Positions 16,900-27,503 of a DNA stretch of 64,000 nt are shown here, piece by piece; within the stretch, counting starts at the first letter, position 1, and every line of letters starts with the position of its first letter. The stretch lies in contig NZ_CP013420.1 in assembly GCF_001718695.1 (NCBI RefSeq), positions 2,604,001 through 2,668,000 on the forward strand, in the 5' to 3' direction. The DNA comes from Burkholderia ubonensis. GTDB taxonomy: Bacteria > Pseudomonadota > Gammaproteobacteria > Burkholderiales > Burkholderiaceae. Under the pieces are notes generated by a model, which saw only the letters and a list, made by a program, of their open reading frames with translations, had not been told where the DNA came from and did not search any database. The position numbers and the translations under genes were made by a program.

Positions 16900-18528
16900 A
16901 TGGAATACAACCGTCTGTTGCACACCCTGCGTGTTACCGCCATGGCAGGCGTGGCAGCGGCATCGTTCGGCATCGCGGGCTCTGCATTCGCACAGATCCC
17001 GAACAAAACGCTCGTCTACTGCTCAGAAGGCAGCCCGGCGGGCTTCGATTCCGCGCAATTCACGACCGGCGTCGATTTCACGGCGTCCACGTTCACCGTC
17101 TACAACCGCCTCGTCGAATTCGAGCGCGGCGGCACCAAGGTCGAGCCCGGCCTCGCCGAGAAGTGGGACGTGTCGCCCGACGGCAAGGTCTACACGTTCC
17201 ACCTGCGCCACGGCGTCAAGTTCCACACGACCGACTTCTTCAAGCCGACGCGCGAATTCAACGCGGACGACGTCGTGTTCACGTTCCAGCGCATGCTCGA
17301 CCCGAACCAGCCGTTCCGCAAGGCCTACCCGGTGTCGTTCCCGTACTTTACCGACATGGGCCTCGACAAGCTGATCACGAAGGTCGAGAAGGTCGATCCG
17401 TACACGGTGAAATTCACGCTGGCGGAACCGAACGCGCCGTTCATCCAGAACATGGCGATGGAATTCGCGTCGATCCTGTCGTCCGAATACGCGGACCAGC
17501 TGTTGAAGGCCGGCAAGGCTGCCGACATCAACCAGAAGCCGATCGGCACGGGCCCGTTCATCTTCCGCAGCTATACGAAGGACGCGACGATTCGCTTCGA
17601 CGGCAATCCCGACTACTGGAAGAAGGGCGAAGTGAAGATCGCGAAGCTGATCTTCTCGATCACGCCCGATCCGGGCGTGCGCGTGCAGAAGATCAAGCGC
17701 AACGAGTGCCAGGTGATGACCTATCCGCGTCCGGCCGACATCGCGACGCTGAAAGCGGATTCGGGCGTCGACATGCCGTCGCAGGCGGGCTTCAACCTCG
17801 GCTACCTCGCGTACAACGTCGAGCACAAGCCGATGGACAAGCTCGAGGTGCGCCAGGCGCTCGACATGGCGATCAACAAGAAGGCGATCCTCGAATCGGT
17901 GTACCAGGGCGCGGGCCAGGCCGCGAGCGCACCGATGCCGCCGACGCAATGGTCGTATGACAAGAGCCTGAAGATGCCCGCGTACGACACCGCGAAGGCG
18001 AAGGCGCTGCTGTCGAAGGCCGGCTTCCCGAACGGCTTCGAGATCACGCTGTGGGCGATGCCGGTGCAGCGCGCGTACAACCCGAACGCGCGCCTGATGG
18101 CCGAGATGATCCAGGCCGACTGGGCGAAGATCGGCGTGAAGGCGAAGATCGTCACGTACGAGTGGGGCGAGTACATGAAGCGCTCGCATGCGGGCGAGCA
18201 CGACACGATGCTGATCGGCTGGACCGGCGACAACGGCGACCCCGACAACTGGCTCGGCACGCTGCTCGGCTGCGAGGCGGTGAAGGGCAACAACTTCTCG
18301 AAGTGGTGCTACAAGCCGTTCGACGACCTCGTCCAGAAGGGCCGCTCGACGACGGGCCAGGATGCGCGCACGAAGATCTACACGCAGGCGCAGCAGATCT
18401 TCGCGCAGCAGGTGCCGTTCTCGCCGATCGCGAACTCGACCGTCTACCAGCCGGTGCGCAAGAACGTCGTCGACATGCGCATCGAGCCGCTCGGCTATGC
18501 ACGTTTCGACGGCGTGAGCGTGAAGTGA
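16900..18528 (+). CDS. dppA: Periplasmic dipeptide-binding protein DppA
   Basis: This is the solute-binding receptor of a peptide ABC importer. The 542-residue precursor has a signal peptide ending at AGSAFA (about residue 31). The SBP family 5 fold follows, with the cluster-C signature around EKWDVSPDGKVYTFHLRHGV. Late features include the DppA-like WTGDNGDPDNWLGTLLGC segment that lines the ligand site. A GGAGG ribosome site precedes ATG 16900. It is the first gene of dppABCDF and is separated from dppB by a stem-loop. Confidence 0.94.
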   Translation: MEYNRLLHTLRVTAMAGVAAASFGIAGSAFAQIPNKTLVYCSEGSPAGFDSAQFTTGVDFTASTFTVYNRLVEFERGGTKVEPGLAEKWDVSPDGKVYTFHLRHGVKFHTTDFFKPTREFNADDVVFTFQRMLDPNQPFRKAYPVSFPYFTDMGLDKLITKVEKVDPYTVKFTLAEPNAPFIQNMAMEFASILSSEYADQLLKAGKAADINQKPIGTGPFIFRSYTKDATIRFDGNPDYWKKGEVKIAKLIFSITPDPGVRVQKIKRNECQVMTYPRPADIATLKADSGVDMPSQAGFNLGYLAYNVEHKPMDKLEVRQALDMAINKKAILESVYQGAGQAASAPMPPTQWSYDKSLKMPAYDTAKAKALLSKAGFPNGFEITLWAMPVQRAYNPNARLMAEMIQADWAKIGVKAKIVTYEWGEYMKRSHAGEHDTMLIGWTGDNGDPDNWLGTLLGCEAVKGNNFSKWCYKPFDDLVQKGRSTTGQDARTKIYTQAQQIFAQQVPFSPIANSTVYQPVRKNVVDMRIEPLGYARFDGVSVK

Positions 18529-18570
18529 CGCGACGAGCGTAAGCTGTCACGAAAACCGGCTTGAAAACAC

Positions 18571-18605
18571 CCGGCGGCGAGGGGCCACGAGCTCCTCGTC
18601 GCCGG
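18571..18605 (+). promoter_or_regulatory. Intercistronic stem-loop between dppA and dppB
   Basis: Twelve-bp arms CCGGCGGCGAGG and CCTCGTCGCCGG pair with one mismatch around an 11-base loop, and there is no T-run. Such structures between a binding-protein gene and its permease genes commonly protect the upstream mRNA, giving more receptor than channel. That role is inferred here from position. Confidence 0.65.
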
Positions 18606-18640
18606 TCGCACATTTCCCACAAGAAAATACGAGACGCATC

Positions 18641-19651
18641 ATGCTCCGATTCGTATTGCGCCGCGTGGGGATGGTGATCCCGACCTTCATCGGCATCACC
18701 ATCCTCGCGTTCGCGCTGATTCACCTGATTCCGGGCGACCCCATCGAAGTGATGATGGGCGAGCGCGGCGTCGATCCCGTCATGCACGCGGAGGCGATGA
18801 AGCGCCTCGGGCTCGACCAGCCGCTGCCCGTGCAGTACGTCCACTACATCGGCCGCGCGCTGTCGGGCGACCTCGGCACGTCGATCATCACCAACACGAG
18901 CGTCGCGGGCGAGTTCTTCGCGCGCTTCCCGGCGACCGTCGAGCTGTCGCTGTGCGCGCTCGTCTTCGCGCTCGTCGTCGGCCTGCCGGCCGGCGTCGTC
19001 GCGGCACTGCGGCGCGGCTCGATCGTCGACCACGGCGTGATGGGCACCGCGCTCACCGGCTATTCGATGCCGATCTTCTGGTGGGGGCTGATCCTCATCA
19101 TGGTGTTTTCGTCGTATCTCGGCTGGACGCCCGTGTCGGGCCGCATCGCCGTCGAATACGACTTCCCGCATCCGACCGGCTTCATGCTGATCGACGCGCT
19201 GCTCGCGCCGGACGAAGGCTCGTTCAAGTCGGCGGTCAGCCACCTGATCCTGCCGGCGATCGTGCTCGGCACGATTCCGCTCGCGGTGATCGCACGGATG
19301 ACCCGTTCGTCGATGCTCGAAGTGCTGCGCGAGGACTACATCCGCACCGCGCGCGCGAAGGGGCTGTCGCCCGTGCGCGTCGTCGTCGTGCACGCGCTGC
19401 GCAATGCGCTGATCCCGGTCGTCACCGTGATCGGCCTGCAGATCGGCACGCTGCTCGCCGGCGCGGTGCTGACCGAGACGCTGTTTTCGTGGCCCGGCGT
19501 GGGCAAGTGGCTGATCGACGCGATCGGCCGCCGCGACTATCCGGTCGTGCAGGGCGGCATCCTGCTGATCGCGACCCTCGTGATCGTCGTGAACCTGGCC
19601 GTCGACCTGCTGTACGGCGTGCTGAACCCGCGCATCCGCCACACGAGGTAA
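18641..19651 (+). CDS. dppB: Dipeptide ABC transporter permease DppB
   Basis: The 336-residue inner-membrane permease has six hydrophobic segments. It opens with the DppB/OppB N-terminal pattern [19 protein letters not shown] and the [10 protein letters not shown] motif. Near the C-terminus it carries the EAA-type loop ([20 protein letters not shown]) that docks with the ATPases. It is the second gene of the operon, 3 bp before dppC. Confidence 0.95.
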   Translation: MLRFVLRRVGMVIPTFIGITILAFALIHLIPGDPIEVMMGERGVDPVMHAEAMKRLGLDQPLPVQYVHYIGRALSGDLGTSIITNTSVAGEFFARFPATVELSLCALVFALVVGLPAGVVAALRRGSIVDHGVMGTALTGYSMPIFWWGLILIMVFSSYLGWTPVSGRIAVEYDFPHPTGFMLIDALLAPDEGSFKSAVSHLILPAIVLGTIPLAVIARMTRSSMLEVLREDYIRTARAKGLSPVRVVVVHALRNALIPVVTVIGLQIGTLLAGAVLTETLFSWPGVGKWLIDAIGRRDYPVVQGGILLIATLVIVVNLAVDLLYGVLNPRIRHTR

Positions 19652-19654
19652 ATC

Positions 19655-20572
19655 ATGAGCAACCTGCAAAACACCCTGCCGAGCGAATCGGTGCCGGCTG
19701 GCGGCCGCACGCTCGCGCTGCGCGAATTCTGGGCCAACTTCTCGCGCAACCGCGGCGCGGTCGGCGCGGGCATCGTCGTGCTCGTGCTGATCGTCATCGC
19801 GCTGTTCGCGCCGCTCATCGCGCCGCACAGCCCGGTCGAGCAATACCGCGACTACGTGAAGATCCCGCCCGCGTGGCTCGACGGCGGCAACTGGCAGTTC
19901 ATCCTCGGCACCGACGAAGCCGGCCGCGACATCCTGTCCCGGCTGATGTACGGCGCGCGGATGTCGTTCTGGATCGGCTTCGTATCGGTCGTGCTCGCGC
20001 TGATCCCGGGCATCGTGCTCGGGCTCGTCGCCGCGTTCTTCCAGAAGTGGGCGGACACGGCCGTGATGCGCGTGATGGACGTGCTGCTCGCGCTGCCGTC
20101 GCTGCTGCTCGCGGTCGCGGTCGTCGCGATCATCGGCCCGGGCCTCACCAATACGATGTTCGCGATCGCGATCGTCGCGCTGCCCGCGTACGTGCGCCTG
20201 ACGCGCGCATCGGCGCTCGGCGAGCTGCAGAAGGAGTACGTGACGGCGTCGCGCGTGGCGGGCGCCGGCACGCTGCGCCTGATGTTCTCGCAGGTGCTGC
20301 CGAACTGCACGGCGCCGCTGATCGTGCAGGCGACGCTCGGCTTCTCGTCGGCGATCCTCGACGCGGCCGCGCTCGGCTTCCTCGGCCTCGGCGTGCAGCC
20401 GCCGACCGCCGAATGGGGCGCGATGCTGGCCTCCGCGCGCGACTACATCGACAACGCATGGTGGATCGTGACGATGCCGGGCCTGTCGATCCTGATCTCG
20501 GTGCTCGCGATCAACCTGCTCGGCGACGGGCTGCGCGACGCGCTCGATCCCAAACTGAAACGGATGGCCTGA
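19655..20572 (+). CDS. dppC: Dipeptide ABC transporter permease DppC
   Basis: This 305-residue permease is the DppB partner. It has the N-terminal OppC segment ([20 protein letters not shown]), the [20 protein letters not shown] motif typical of DppC/OppC, and the EAA loop [19 protein letters not shown]. It starts 3 bp after dppB and ends 2 bp before dppD. Confidence 0.95.
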   Translation: MSNLQNTLPSESVPAGGRTLALREFWANFSRNRGAVGAGIVVLVLIVIALFAPLIAPHSPVEQYRDYVKIPPAWLDGGNWQFILGTDEAGRDILSRLMYGARMSFWIGFVSVVLALIPGIVLGLVAAFFQKWADTAVMRVMDVLLALPSLLLAVAVVAIIGPGLTNTMFAIAIVALPAYVRLTRASALGELQKEYVTASRVAGAGTLRLMFSQVLPNCTAPLIVQATLGFSSAILDAAALGFLGLGVQPPTAEWGAMLASARDYIDNAWWIVTMPGLSILISVLAINLLGDGLRDALDPKLKRMA

Positions 20573-20574
20573 AC

Positions 20575-21569
20575 ATGAGCGAGAACCTTCTGACCATCCG
20601 CAATCTCGCGGTCAATTTCAACGGCCTGCCCGCCGTCGACCGGATCAACCTGTCGATCGCGCCGGGCGAGGTGGTGGGCGTCGTCGGCGAATCGGGCTCG
20701 GGCAAGAGCGTGACGATGATGGCGCTGATGGGCCTGATCGACGCGCCGGGCAAGGTGACGGCCGACGAAGTCACGTTCAACGGCGTGGACCTGCTGAAGG
20801 CGTCGCCGAAGGCGCGGCGCAGGATCATCGGCAAGGACGTCGCGATGGTGTTCCAGGACGCGCTGACGAGTCTGAACCCGAGCTACACGGTCGGCTACCA
20901 GATCAAGGAAGTGCTGAAGCTGCACGAAGGGCTGCGCGGCGATGCGCTCCACCGCCGCGCGCTCGAGCTGCTCGACCAGGTCGGCATCCCCGACCCGAAG
21001 AGCCGGATCGATTCGTTTCCGCACCAGATGTCGGGCGGGATGAACCAGCGCGTGATGATCGCGATGGCCGTCGCGTGCAACCCGAAGCTCCTGATCGCCG
21101 ACGAGCCGACCACCGCGCTCGACGTGACGATCCAGGCGCAGATCATGGATCTGCTCGTGAAGCTGCAGAAGGAGCGCGGGATGGCGCTCGTGCTGATCTC
21201 GCACGATCTCGCCGTGGTGTCGGAGGTCGCGCAGCGCGTCGCGGTGATGTACGCGGGCGAGATCATCGAGACCAACCGCGTGCCGGACATCTTCGCGCAG
21301 CCGCATCATCCGTACACCGAAGCATTGCTCGCGGCGATTCCCGAGCACAACAAGGGGGCGCGGCGGCTTGCCGCATTGCCGGGGATGGTGCCGGGCCGCG
21401 ATGATCGCCCGTCCGGGTGCCTGTTCGCGCCGCGCTGCAAGTACGTCGTCGACGATTGCCGCAAGGCGCGTCCGTCGCTCGACACGCTGGTGCCGGGCAA
21501 CGATGCGATGCGTGCGCGCTGCATCAAGCCGCTCAATCTGACGAACCTCGACCTGACGGGAGGCGCACG

Positions 21570-21573
<4 letters not shown>
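20575..21573 (+). CDS. dppD: Dipeptide ABC transporter ATP-binding protein DppD
   Basis: This 332-residue ATPase has Walker A GESGSGKS (about 40), the ABC signature MSGGMNQRV, Walker B LLIADEPT and the H-loop ISHDLAVV. The C-terminal oligopeptide-transporter extension includes the cysteine-containing [20 protein letters not shown] block, seen in Dpp/Opp ATPases that carry an Fe-S cluster. An upstream in-frame open stretch is not part of the gene. It overlaps the dppF start (ATGA). Confidence 0.95.
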
Positions 21574-22578
<1,005 letters not shown>

Positions 22579-22586
<8 letters not shown>

Positions 22587-23729
22587 AGGCCTGGCGGCGC
22601 GCGCTTCGACTGCGCGCCGTGAGCGCATCGGCGGTATGCGCGTGCGTCGCGCGTACCGCAACGCACGCCGCTGGAGCGTGCGCACCGTGACCGGCGCGGC
22701 GCTGGCCGGTGCGTGCGCGGTGGCCGGCCTTGCCGTACCCGTCGGACTCGCGCGGGCCGAGGCGCGCGCGTCGGCGACGGCGCCGCTCCATCCTTCGCAG
22801 GTGCCGCCGCCCGGCATGACCCTGCCGGGCTTCCATCCGCCGCCGTCGGTGTCGAACGGCACGGTCGCGAGCGGCGCGGTGCGCGCGCAGCCGGCACGGA
22901 TGCCGTTTTACGTCGCGACCAAGGGCAAGGTCACGATCTACGTGCTCGGCACGCTGCACGTCTCGGCGATCCGTCCGACTATCCGGGCGCGCAGCCGTTC
23001 CGGCCGCGCATCCTCGCGGCGCTCGCCGCGGCGCCGACGCTCGCACTCGAGCTGTCGCCGGACGACCTGCTCGAATCGCAGGACGACGTGTCGAAGTACG
23101 GCATCTGCAACTACGCGTGCCTGCCGCGCCTGCTGCCCGAGCCGCTGTGGCAGCAGCTCGCCGGCCGGCTGCGCGGCAATTCGGCCGCGCTCGCCGGAAT
23201 CCGCAAGATGCGGCCGTGGCTCGCCGCGCTCGTCGTCGAGACCTACGATTCGCTGTCGGCCGGCCTGCAGACCGAGTACGGCACCGAGGCGCAATTGCAG
23301 AACGTGTACCTGAAGAAGAAGGGCGGCCGGGTGGTCGGGCTCGAGACGCTCGCCGAGCAGATGCGCGCGTTCACCGGCCTCACGCTCGCCGAGCAGCGCG
23401 AGATGCTCGCGCAGGACATGGTGCAGACGCCCGCGCAGAACGCCGCCGACGTGAAGGCGCTGCACCGGCTGTGGCGGATCGGCGACGCCGATGCGCTCGC
23501 CGCGTGGGCGGTCGCGAAGAGCGAGCGCCTGTCGCGTTCGAAGGCGCTGTCCGCGTCGATGGACAACAAGATCCTGTATGAGCGCAACCGGCGCTTCGTT
23601 GCACGGATGACGGCAATCGCCGCGCCGAACCGGCCGCTGTTCGTCGCGATTGGCGCGCTGCATCTGGGCGGCCCGCGCGGCGTGCTCGAATTGTTGCGCC
23701 AGCACGGTTACCGGGTCGACGCGAACTGA
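22579..23729 (+). pseudogene. TraB/GumN-family protein, frameshifted
   Basis: The TraB/GumN family (also called Tiki-like) includes putative metal-dependent proteases. The first part reads in one frame through a signal-peptide-like segment to KGKVTIYVLGTLHV. The rest continues in another frame as GDPSDYPGAQPFRP, through LALELSPDDL, to the family end FVAIGALHLGGPRGVLELLRQHGY. Joining the frames requires removing two bases (TC at about 22963-22964) or adding one. As given, the protein would end in a nonsense tail. The ATG at 22579 follows GGAGGAGG; ATG 22636 is another possible start. It could be a true pseudogene or a sequence error. Confidence 0.8.
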
Positions 23730-23836
23730 TCGCGCCGATGCGGCGTGCCTATCCTTCCCCGTTTGATCGACGATTGGCGTGCCGCACGTCGTCTAAGGAA
23801 AACCCTCGATTCGTCAGAAAATAGCGTTTCAAACGA

Positions 23837-23866
23837 TTGACATCTCGTTCGGGCAATCTCTATTCT
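23837..23866 (+). promoter_or_regulatory. Sigma-70-like promoter without a downstream gene
   Basis: A perfect TTGACA (23837-23842) is followed 18 bp later by TATTCT (23861-23866) in an AT-rich patch. No protein gene lies downstream on the plus strand before the terminator at 24183-24207. Confidence 0.5.
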
Positions 23867-23872
23867 TCATCC

Positions 23873-24210
23873 CACAAGTTGAAAAATTGAAAAGAACAGA
23901 TAAGTTCTACGGGGTAGCAAAAAAAGCGCGGGGTGAGCGTCGCCGGCACGTGTATCGCGTGCCGGCCGCGGAGTGTCTGCATGCACGGCGGGGCCAACCA
24001 TCGTCCGATCTCAATCGCATGCGGGCCGACTTGCGGATAAGCAACGTTCCGTCGTCCGACCGGGGGATGCAACAGCGGGCGGCGGCGGACGTACTTTGAT
24101 CCGGAGCGGGTCTTTCCGGGCGCCGTCGACAGACGGCTTCAGCTGGGCGAACCGGCATCCGGCGATGCGGTTCGGCCAACGGAAAAGCGCCTCCAGGGCG
24201 CTTTTTTCTT
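23873..24210 (+). ncRNA. Candidate small RNA (promoter-to-terminator unit)
   Basis: The 542-bp gap 23730-24271 has no convincing gene. It does contain a consensus-like promoter, then a perfect 9-bp inverted repeat (GCCGGCACG/CGTGCCGGC, 23942-23966). A stem-loop with one bulge follows (24149-24173), then an intrinsic terminator. Together these outline a structured transcript of about 340 nt. A 70-codon frame from a TTG at 23887 exists but lacks a good ribosome site and looks random. The RNA is inferred from layout only. Confidence 0.3.
24183..24207. terminator. Bidirectional intrinsic terminator
   Basis: AAAAGCGCC and GGCGCTTTT arms flank a 5-base loop, with T-runs on both strands (TTTTTT on plus, TTTT on minus). 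It can end pxpA, whose stop is 65 bp away on the minus strand, and the candidate RNA on the plus strand. Confidence 0.85.
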
Positions 24211-24271
24211 TCCGGTCCCGCTACGGTTCCGCGTTCTTCATTCTTCGGATATGCCGACTCGGCGGCGCACG

Positions 24272-25036
24272 TCACGCGCCTTCGTCCGCGTGCAGCGCGC
24301 CCGGCGCCACGACGTCGATTCCCGCCTTTTCGAGCGCCGCGCGAATCCGCCGTGCGAACGCCAGCGCATGCGGTCCGTCGCCATGCAGGCAGACCGTCTG
24401 TGCATTGAGCGGCACCCATTCGCCGCTGACCGCGCGCACCCGCCGGTCGCGCACCATGTCGAGCGTGCGGGCGATCACCTCGTCCTCGTCGTCGACGAGC
24501 GCGCCCGGCTCGCTGCGCGGCACGAGCGTACCGTCCGCGCGATAGCCGCGATCGGCGAACACCTCCTCGATCGCCGCCAGCCCCGCGTGCCGCGCGGCCG
24601 CGACGAACACGCTGTTCGCGAGGCCGAACACCGCGAGCGACGGATCGAAATCGTGAATCGCGGACACCACCGCGTCGGCAATGAGCGGATCGCGCGCGGC
24701 CTGGTTGTACAGCGCGCCGTGCGGCTTCACGTGCGCGATGCGGCCGCCTTCGGCCTGCGCGATCGCAGATAGCGCGCCGAGCTGGTAAAGCACGCCCGCG
24801 TAGATGTCGGTCGCCGGCAGCTGCATTTCCTTGCGGCCGAAATTCTCGGGATCGAGAAAGCTCGGATGCGCGCCGATCGACACGCCCTTCTGCACGGCCC
24901 AGCGCACGCAGTCGCGCATCGCGTTCGCGCCGCCCGCGTGCCAGCCGCACGCGATGTTGGCCGACGTAACGAGGTCGAGCAGCGCCTCGTCCGATCCGTA
25001 TCCTTCGCCCAGGTCGGCGTTCAGATCGATTTCCAT
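24272..25036 (-). CDS. pxpA: 5-oxoprolinase subunit A (LamB/YcsF family)
   Basis: PxpA works with PxpBC in ATP-dependent opening of 5-oxoproline to glutamate. The 254-residue protein begins [14 protein letters not shown], the hallmark of the family, and contains [26 protein letters not shown] and [11 protein letters not shown] in the usual order. It is the last gene of the pxpB-pxpC-pxpA operon, 55 bp after pxpC. Confidence 0.96.
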   Translation of the reverse strand: MEIDLNADLGEGYGSDEALLDLVTSANIACGWHAGGANAMRDCVRWAVQKGVSIGAHPSFLDPENFGRKEMQLPATDIYAGVLYQLGALSAIAQAEGGRIAHVKPHGALYNQAARDPLIADAVVSAIHDFDPSLAVFGLANSVFVAAARHAGLAAIEEVFADRGYRADGTLVPRSEPGALVDDEDEVIARTLDMVRDRRVRAVSGEWVPLNAQTVCLHGDGPHALAFARRIRAALEKAGIDVVAPGALHADEGA

Positions 25037-25091
25037 GATGTTCCTCGCCCGCGGGCTGCGCGGGCCGTGTTGCGTACTGCTTGCGCCATTG

Positions 25092-26165
25092 TCACGCTGC
25101 GCGCGATTGCGCGCGCTGGCGCGCCTCCTCGCGCATCGCGATCGCGACGTCGATCTGCCGCAGGTAGGCCCGCTCCGCGGCCAGTGCGTCGCGCGCCGCG
25201 TCCGGCGTCGTGCGCACGAAGCGGATCGGCAGGTTCAGCCGCGCCTGCGCAAGCTTCCACAGGTCCGCGCGAATTACCGTTCCGATCTTAGGATACCCCC
25301 CGGTCGTCTGCGCGTCGTGCATCAGCACGATCGGCTGGCCGTTCGGCGGCACCTGGATCGTGCCGGGGAGCACCGCGTGCGACAGCAGCTCCACCGGCCG
25401 TTCGCGGGTCAGCTCGACGCCGGCGAGGCGGTAGCCCATCCGGTTGCTGTTGGCCGTGACGAGCCATTCGTCATCCCAGAACGCCTGCTGCGATTCCGCG
25501 CCGAACGACGCGTAGTCGGGGCCGGGCAGCACGCGCACCGGCATCGCCCACGGCGCGTGCGCATGGGCGGGCCGGTGGCGGCGCGGCGGCTCGTCGACGC
25601 GCGCGAAACCGCACCACGCCGGCGCCTTGACGCCGAACTCGGGCGCGTCGGCCGCGAGGCAGCCGAGGGTCGCCGGCGGCACGCCGACCGGCAGCCGGTC
25701 GCCGTCGCGCAGCGCGCGGCCGCCGAGGCCGCCGAAGCGCGACGCGAGATCGGTGCTGCGCGAGCCGAGCATCGGCAGCACGTCGATGCCGCCCGCGATG
25801 CACAGATAGCCGCGCATCCCGCGCTTCGCGGCCGGCATCGCCAGCGTCTGGCCGGCCTCGACGGGCAGGCTCCACCATGAATGGACGGGCTTGCCGTCGA
25901 GCGTCGCGCCGAATTCGGTGCCGGTGATCGCGATGCGCGTCGCGCGCGGAAAACGGAAGGCGGCCGGGCCGATCGTGATCTCGACGGCGGCCGCGTCCGG
26001 GCGGTTGCCGACGAGCCGGTTGCCGACCTCGAGCGCGAGGCTGTCGAGCGCACCGCCCTGCGCGACGCCGAGATGGCGCGCGCCCTGGCGGCCGAGATCC
26101 TGCACGGTCGACAGCGGGCCGGCCCGCAACACCTCGATGCTGCCAGGCGCTTTGCTCTGGGTCAT
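25092..26165 (-). CDS. pxpC: 5-oxoprolinase subunit C (KipA / biotin-dependent carboxyltransferase-like)
   Basis: This is the 357-residue partner of PxpB. It shows the AHS2 domain pattern: [20 protein letters not shown] near residue 20, then [11 protein letters not shown], and later [20 protein letters not shown] with [16 protein letters not shown]. Its ATG overlaps the pxpB stop (ATGA), which implies coupled synthesis of the two subunits. A long in-frame upstream stretch is the antisense-free shadow of pxpB and not part of this gene. Confidence 0.95.
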   Translation of the reverse strand: MTQSKAPGSIEVLRAGPLSTVQDLGRQGARHLGVAQGGALDSLALEVGNRLVGNRPDAAAVEITIGPAAFRFPRATRIAITGTEFGATLDGKPVHSWWSLPVEAGQTLAMPAAKRGMRGYLCIAGGIDVLPMLGSRSTDLASRFGGLGGRALRDGDRLPVGVPPATLGCLAADAPEFGVKAPAWCGFARVDEPPRRHRPAHAHAPWAMPVRVLPGPDYASFGAESQQAFWDDEWLVTANSNRMGYRLAGVELTRERPVELLSHAVLPGTIQVPPNGQPIVLMHDAQTTGGYPKIGTVIRADLWKLAQARLNLPIRFVRTTPDAARDALAAERAYLRQIDVAIAMREEARQRAQSRAA

Positions 26166-26818
26166 GTCGCGTGGACTCCCGCAATGGTGAAGCGCACCCG
26201 GTCGCCGGGCAGGAGCAGCGTCGGCGGCTGCCGGGACGGATCGAACAGCACGTGCGCCGTGCGGCCGATCAGCTGCCAGCCGCCGGGCGACGTGGCCGGG
26301 TAGATGCCGGTCTGTGCGCCGCCGATGCCGACCGACCCGGCCGGCACCTCGAGGCGCGGCGCCGCGCGGCGCGGCATGTGCAGCGCGGCGTCGAGGCCGC
26401 CGAGATAGGCGAACCCCGGCTGGAAGCCGAGGAAGAACACCACGTATTCGGCGCCCGCATGGCGCGCGACCACCTCGTCGGCCGACAGGCCCGCATGCGC
26501 GGCGACCGCCTGCAGGTCGGGGCCGGCCGCGCCGCCGTATTCGACCGGAATCTCGATCTCGCGGCCGGGCGCATGCTCGACGTCGGCGGTTTCCCAGGCG
26601 TCGAGCAGCGCGTCCGACAGCGTGCCGGCGGACGCGGCAAGCACGTCGAACACGATCGTCAGGTTGTTCATGCCCGGCACGACGTCGATCACGTGCGGCC
26701 ACGCGCGCGCGGCCTCGGCAACGGCCCAGACGCGCCGCTGGCAATCGAGCGTGGCGGGGGGCGGCACCTCGCAGACGAGCGCGGCGTCGCCGAGCGGATA
26801 GATGCGTGGATGCGTCAT
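26162..26818 (-). CDS. pxpB: 5-oxoprolinase subunit B (KipI family)
   Basis: The 218-residue AHS1-domain protein has the motif FLGFQPGFAYLGGLDAAL and the downstream VPAGSVGIGGAQTGIYP followed by SPGGWQLIGRT, both diagnostic for KipI/PxpB. It is the first gene of the operon and is divergent from a winged-helix regulator across a 150-bp gap that holds a palindrome. Confidence 0.95.
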   Translation of the reverse strand: MTHPRIYPLGDAALVCEVPPPATLDCQRRVWAVAEAARAWPHVIDVVPGMNNLTIVFDVLAASAGTLSDALLDAWETADVEHAPGREIEIPVEYGGAAGPDLQAVAAHAGLSADEVVARHAGAEYVVFFLGFQPGFAYLGGLDAALHMPRRAAPRLEVPAGSVGIGGAQTGIYPATSPGGWQLIGRTAHVLFDPSRQPPTLLLPGDRVRFTIAGVHAT

Positions 26819-26863
26819 CGGTCTGGCCCGGTTCGGGCGGCAATATTAACGTACATTGTCAAG

Positions 26864-26879
26864 AAGATATCGATAACTT
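26864..26879. promoter_or_regulatory. Palindromic candidate operator between pxpB and its divergent regulator
   Basis: AAGATATCGATAACTT is a 16-bp palindrome with 14 of 16 positions symmetric (core TATCGATA, outer AAG/CTT). It is the most AT-rich part of the 150-bp divergent gap. Its length and position suit a dimeric winged-helix protein such as the one encoded at 26969; binding is inferred. Confidence 0.45.
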
Positions 26880-26968
26880 GCCAGTGCGCGTTTTTGCCTA
26901 GCTGGTGCGCGCAGGCTTCTGACGTACACTCGGCACACCCTGACATCCTGCGTGCGCCGAACTGTCCC

Positions 26969-27481
26969 ATGAAGCGTCATCCGACCAAGATCGTCTCTTC
27001 CGAACACCTGGTTTCCGATTCGAGCGCGGAGCTGTCCGAGCTCGAATACGGGCTCATCATGGCGGGCAACGCGTTCAACCGCTGGATGGTGCGGTGCATG
27101 TCGGCCGCGGGCGCGAAGGACATGACGGCGGTCGAGGTGTCGCTGCTGCATCACGTCAGCCATCGCGAACGCCAGAAGAAGCTCGCCGACATCTGCTTCG
27201 TGCTCAATATCGAGGATACGCACGTCGCGACCTACGCGCTGAAAAAGCTGATCGCCCGAGGCTACGTCAAGAGCGAGAAAAGCGGCAAGGAAGTTTTCTT
27301 CTTCGCGACCGAGGCCGGGCGCGACCTGTGCCTGAAGTATCGCGAGGTGCGCGAACACTGCCTGATCGAGACGCTCAAGGACAGCGGCCTCACCAACGAG
27401 CAGATCGGCGACGCGGCGCAGCTGCTGCGCCACGCGTCCGGGCTGTACGACACGGCCGCGCGGGCGGCCGCGTCGCTGTAG
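26969..27481 (+). CDS. Winged-helix (MarR-type) transcriptional regulator
   Basis: This 170-residue DNA-binding protein has a MarR-like winged helix (about 55-130): VEVSLLHHVSHRERQKKLADI, then helix-turn-helix IEDTHVATYALKKLIARGYV, then wing KSEKSGKEVFFFATEAGRDL. It stands divergent from pxpBCA, so local control of 5-oxoproline breakdown is the natural inference. ATG 26969 is the first in-frame start of the conserved protein. Confidence 0.85.
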   Translation: MKRHPTKIVSSEHLVSDSSAELSELEYGLIMAGNAFNRWMVRCMSAAGAKDMTAVEVSLLHHVSHRERQKKLADICFVLNIEDTHVATYALKKLIARGYVKSEKSGKEVFFFATEAGRDLCLKYREVREHCLIETLKDSGLTNEQIGDAAQLLRHASGLYDTAARAAASL

Positions 27482-27503
27482 CCGGGCGCGCGGGACTAAA
27501 CAC

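Noticed and set aside
18952..20574. Long N-terminal extension of DppD in frame with 20575
   Set aside because: The extension overlaps dppB and dppC in another frame and is Arg-rich; the DppD family begins at ATG 20575.
22957..22970. Programmed ribosomal frameshift in the TraB/GumN gene
   Set aside because: No slippery heptamer or downstream pseudoknot is visible; a simple indel is more economical.
26171..26968. Large N-terminal extension of the MarR-type regulator
   Set aside because: It lies antisense to pxpB with shadow composition; the winged-helix protein starts naturally at ATG 26969.
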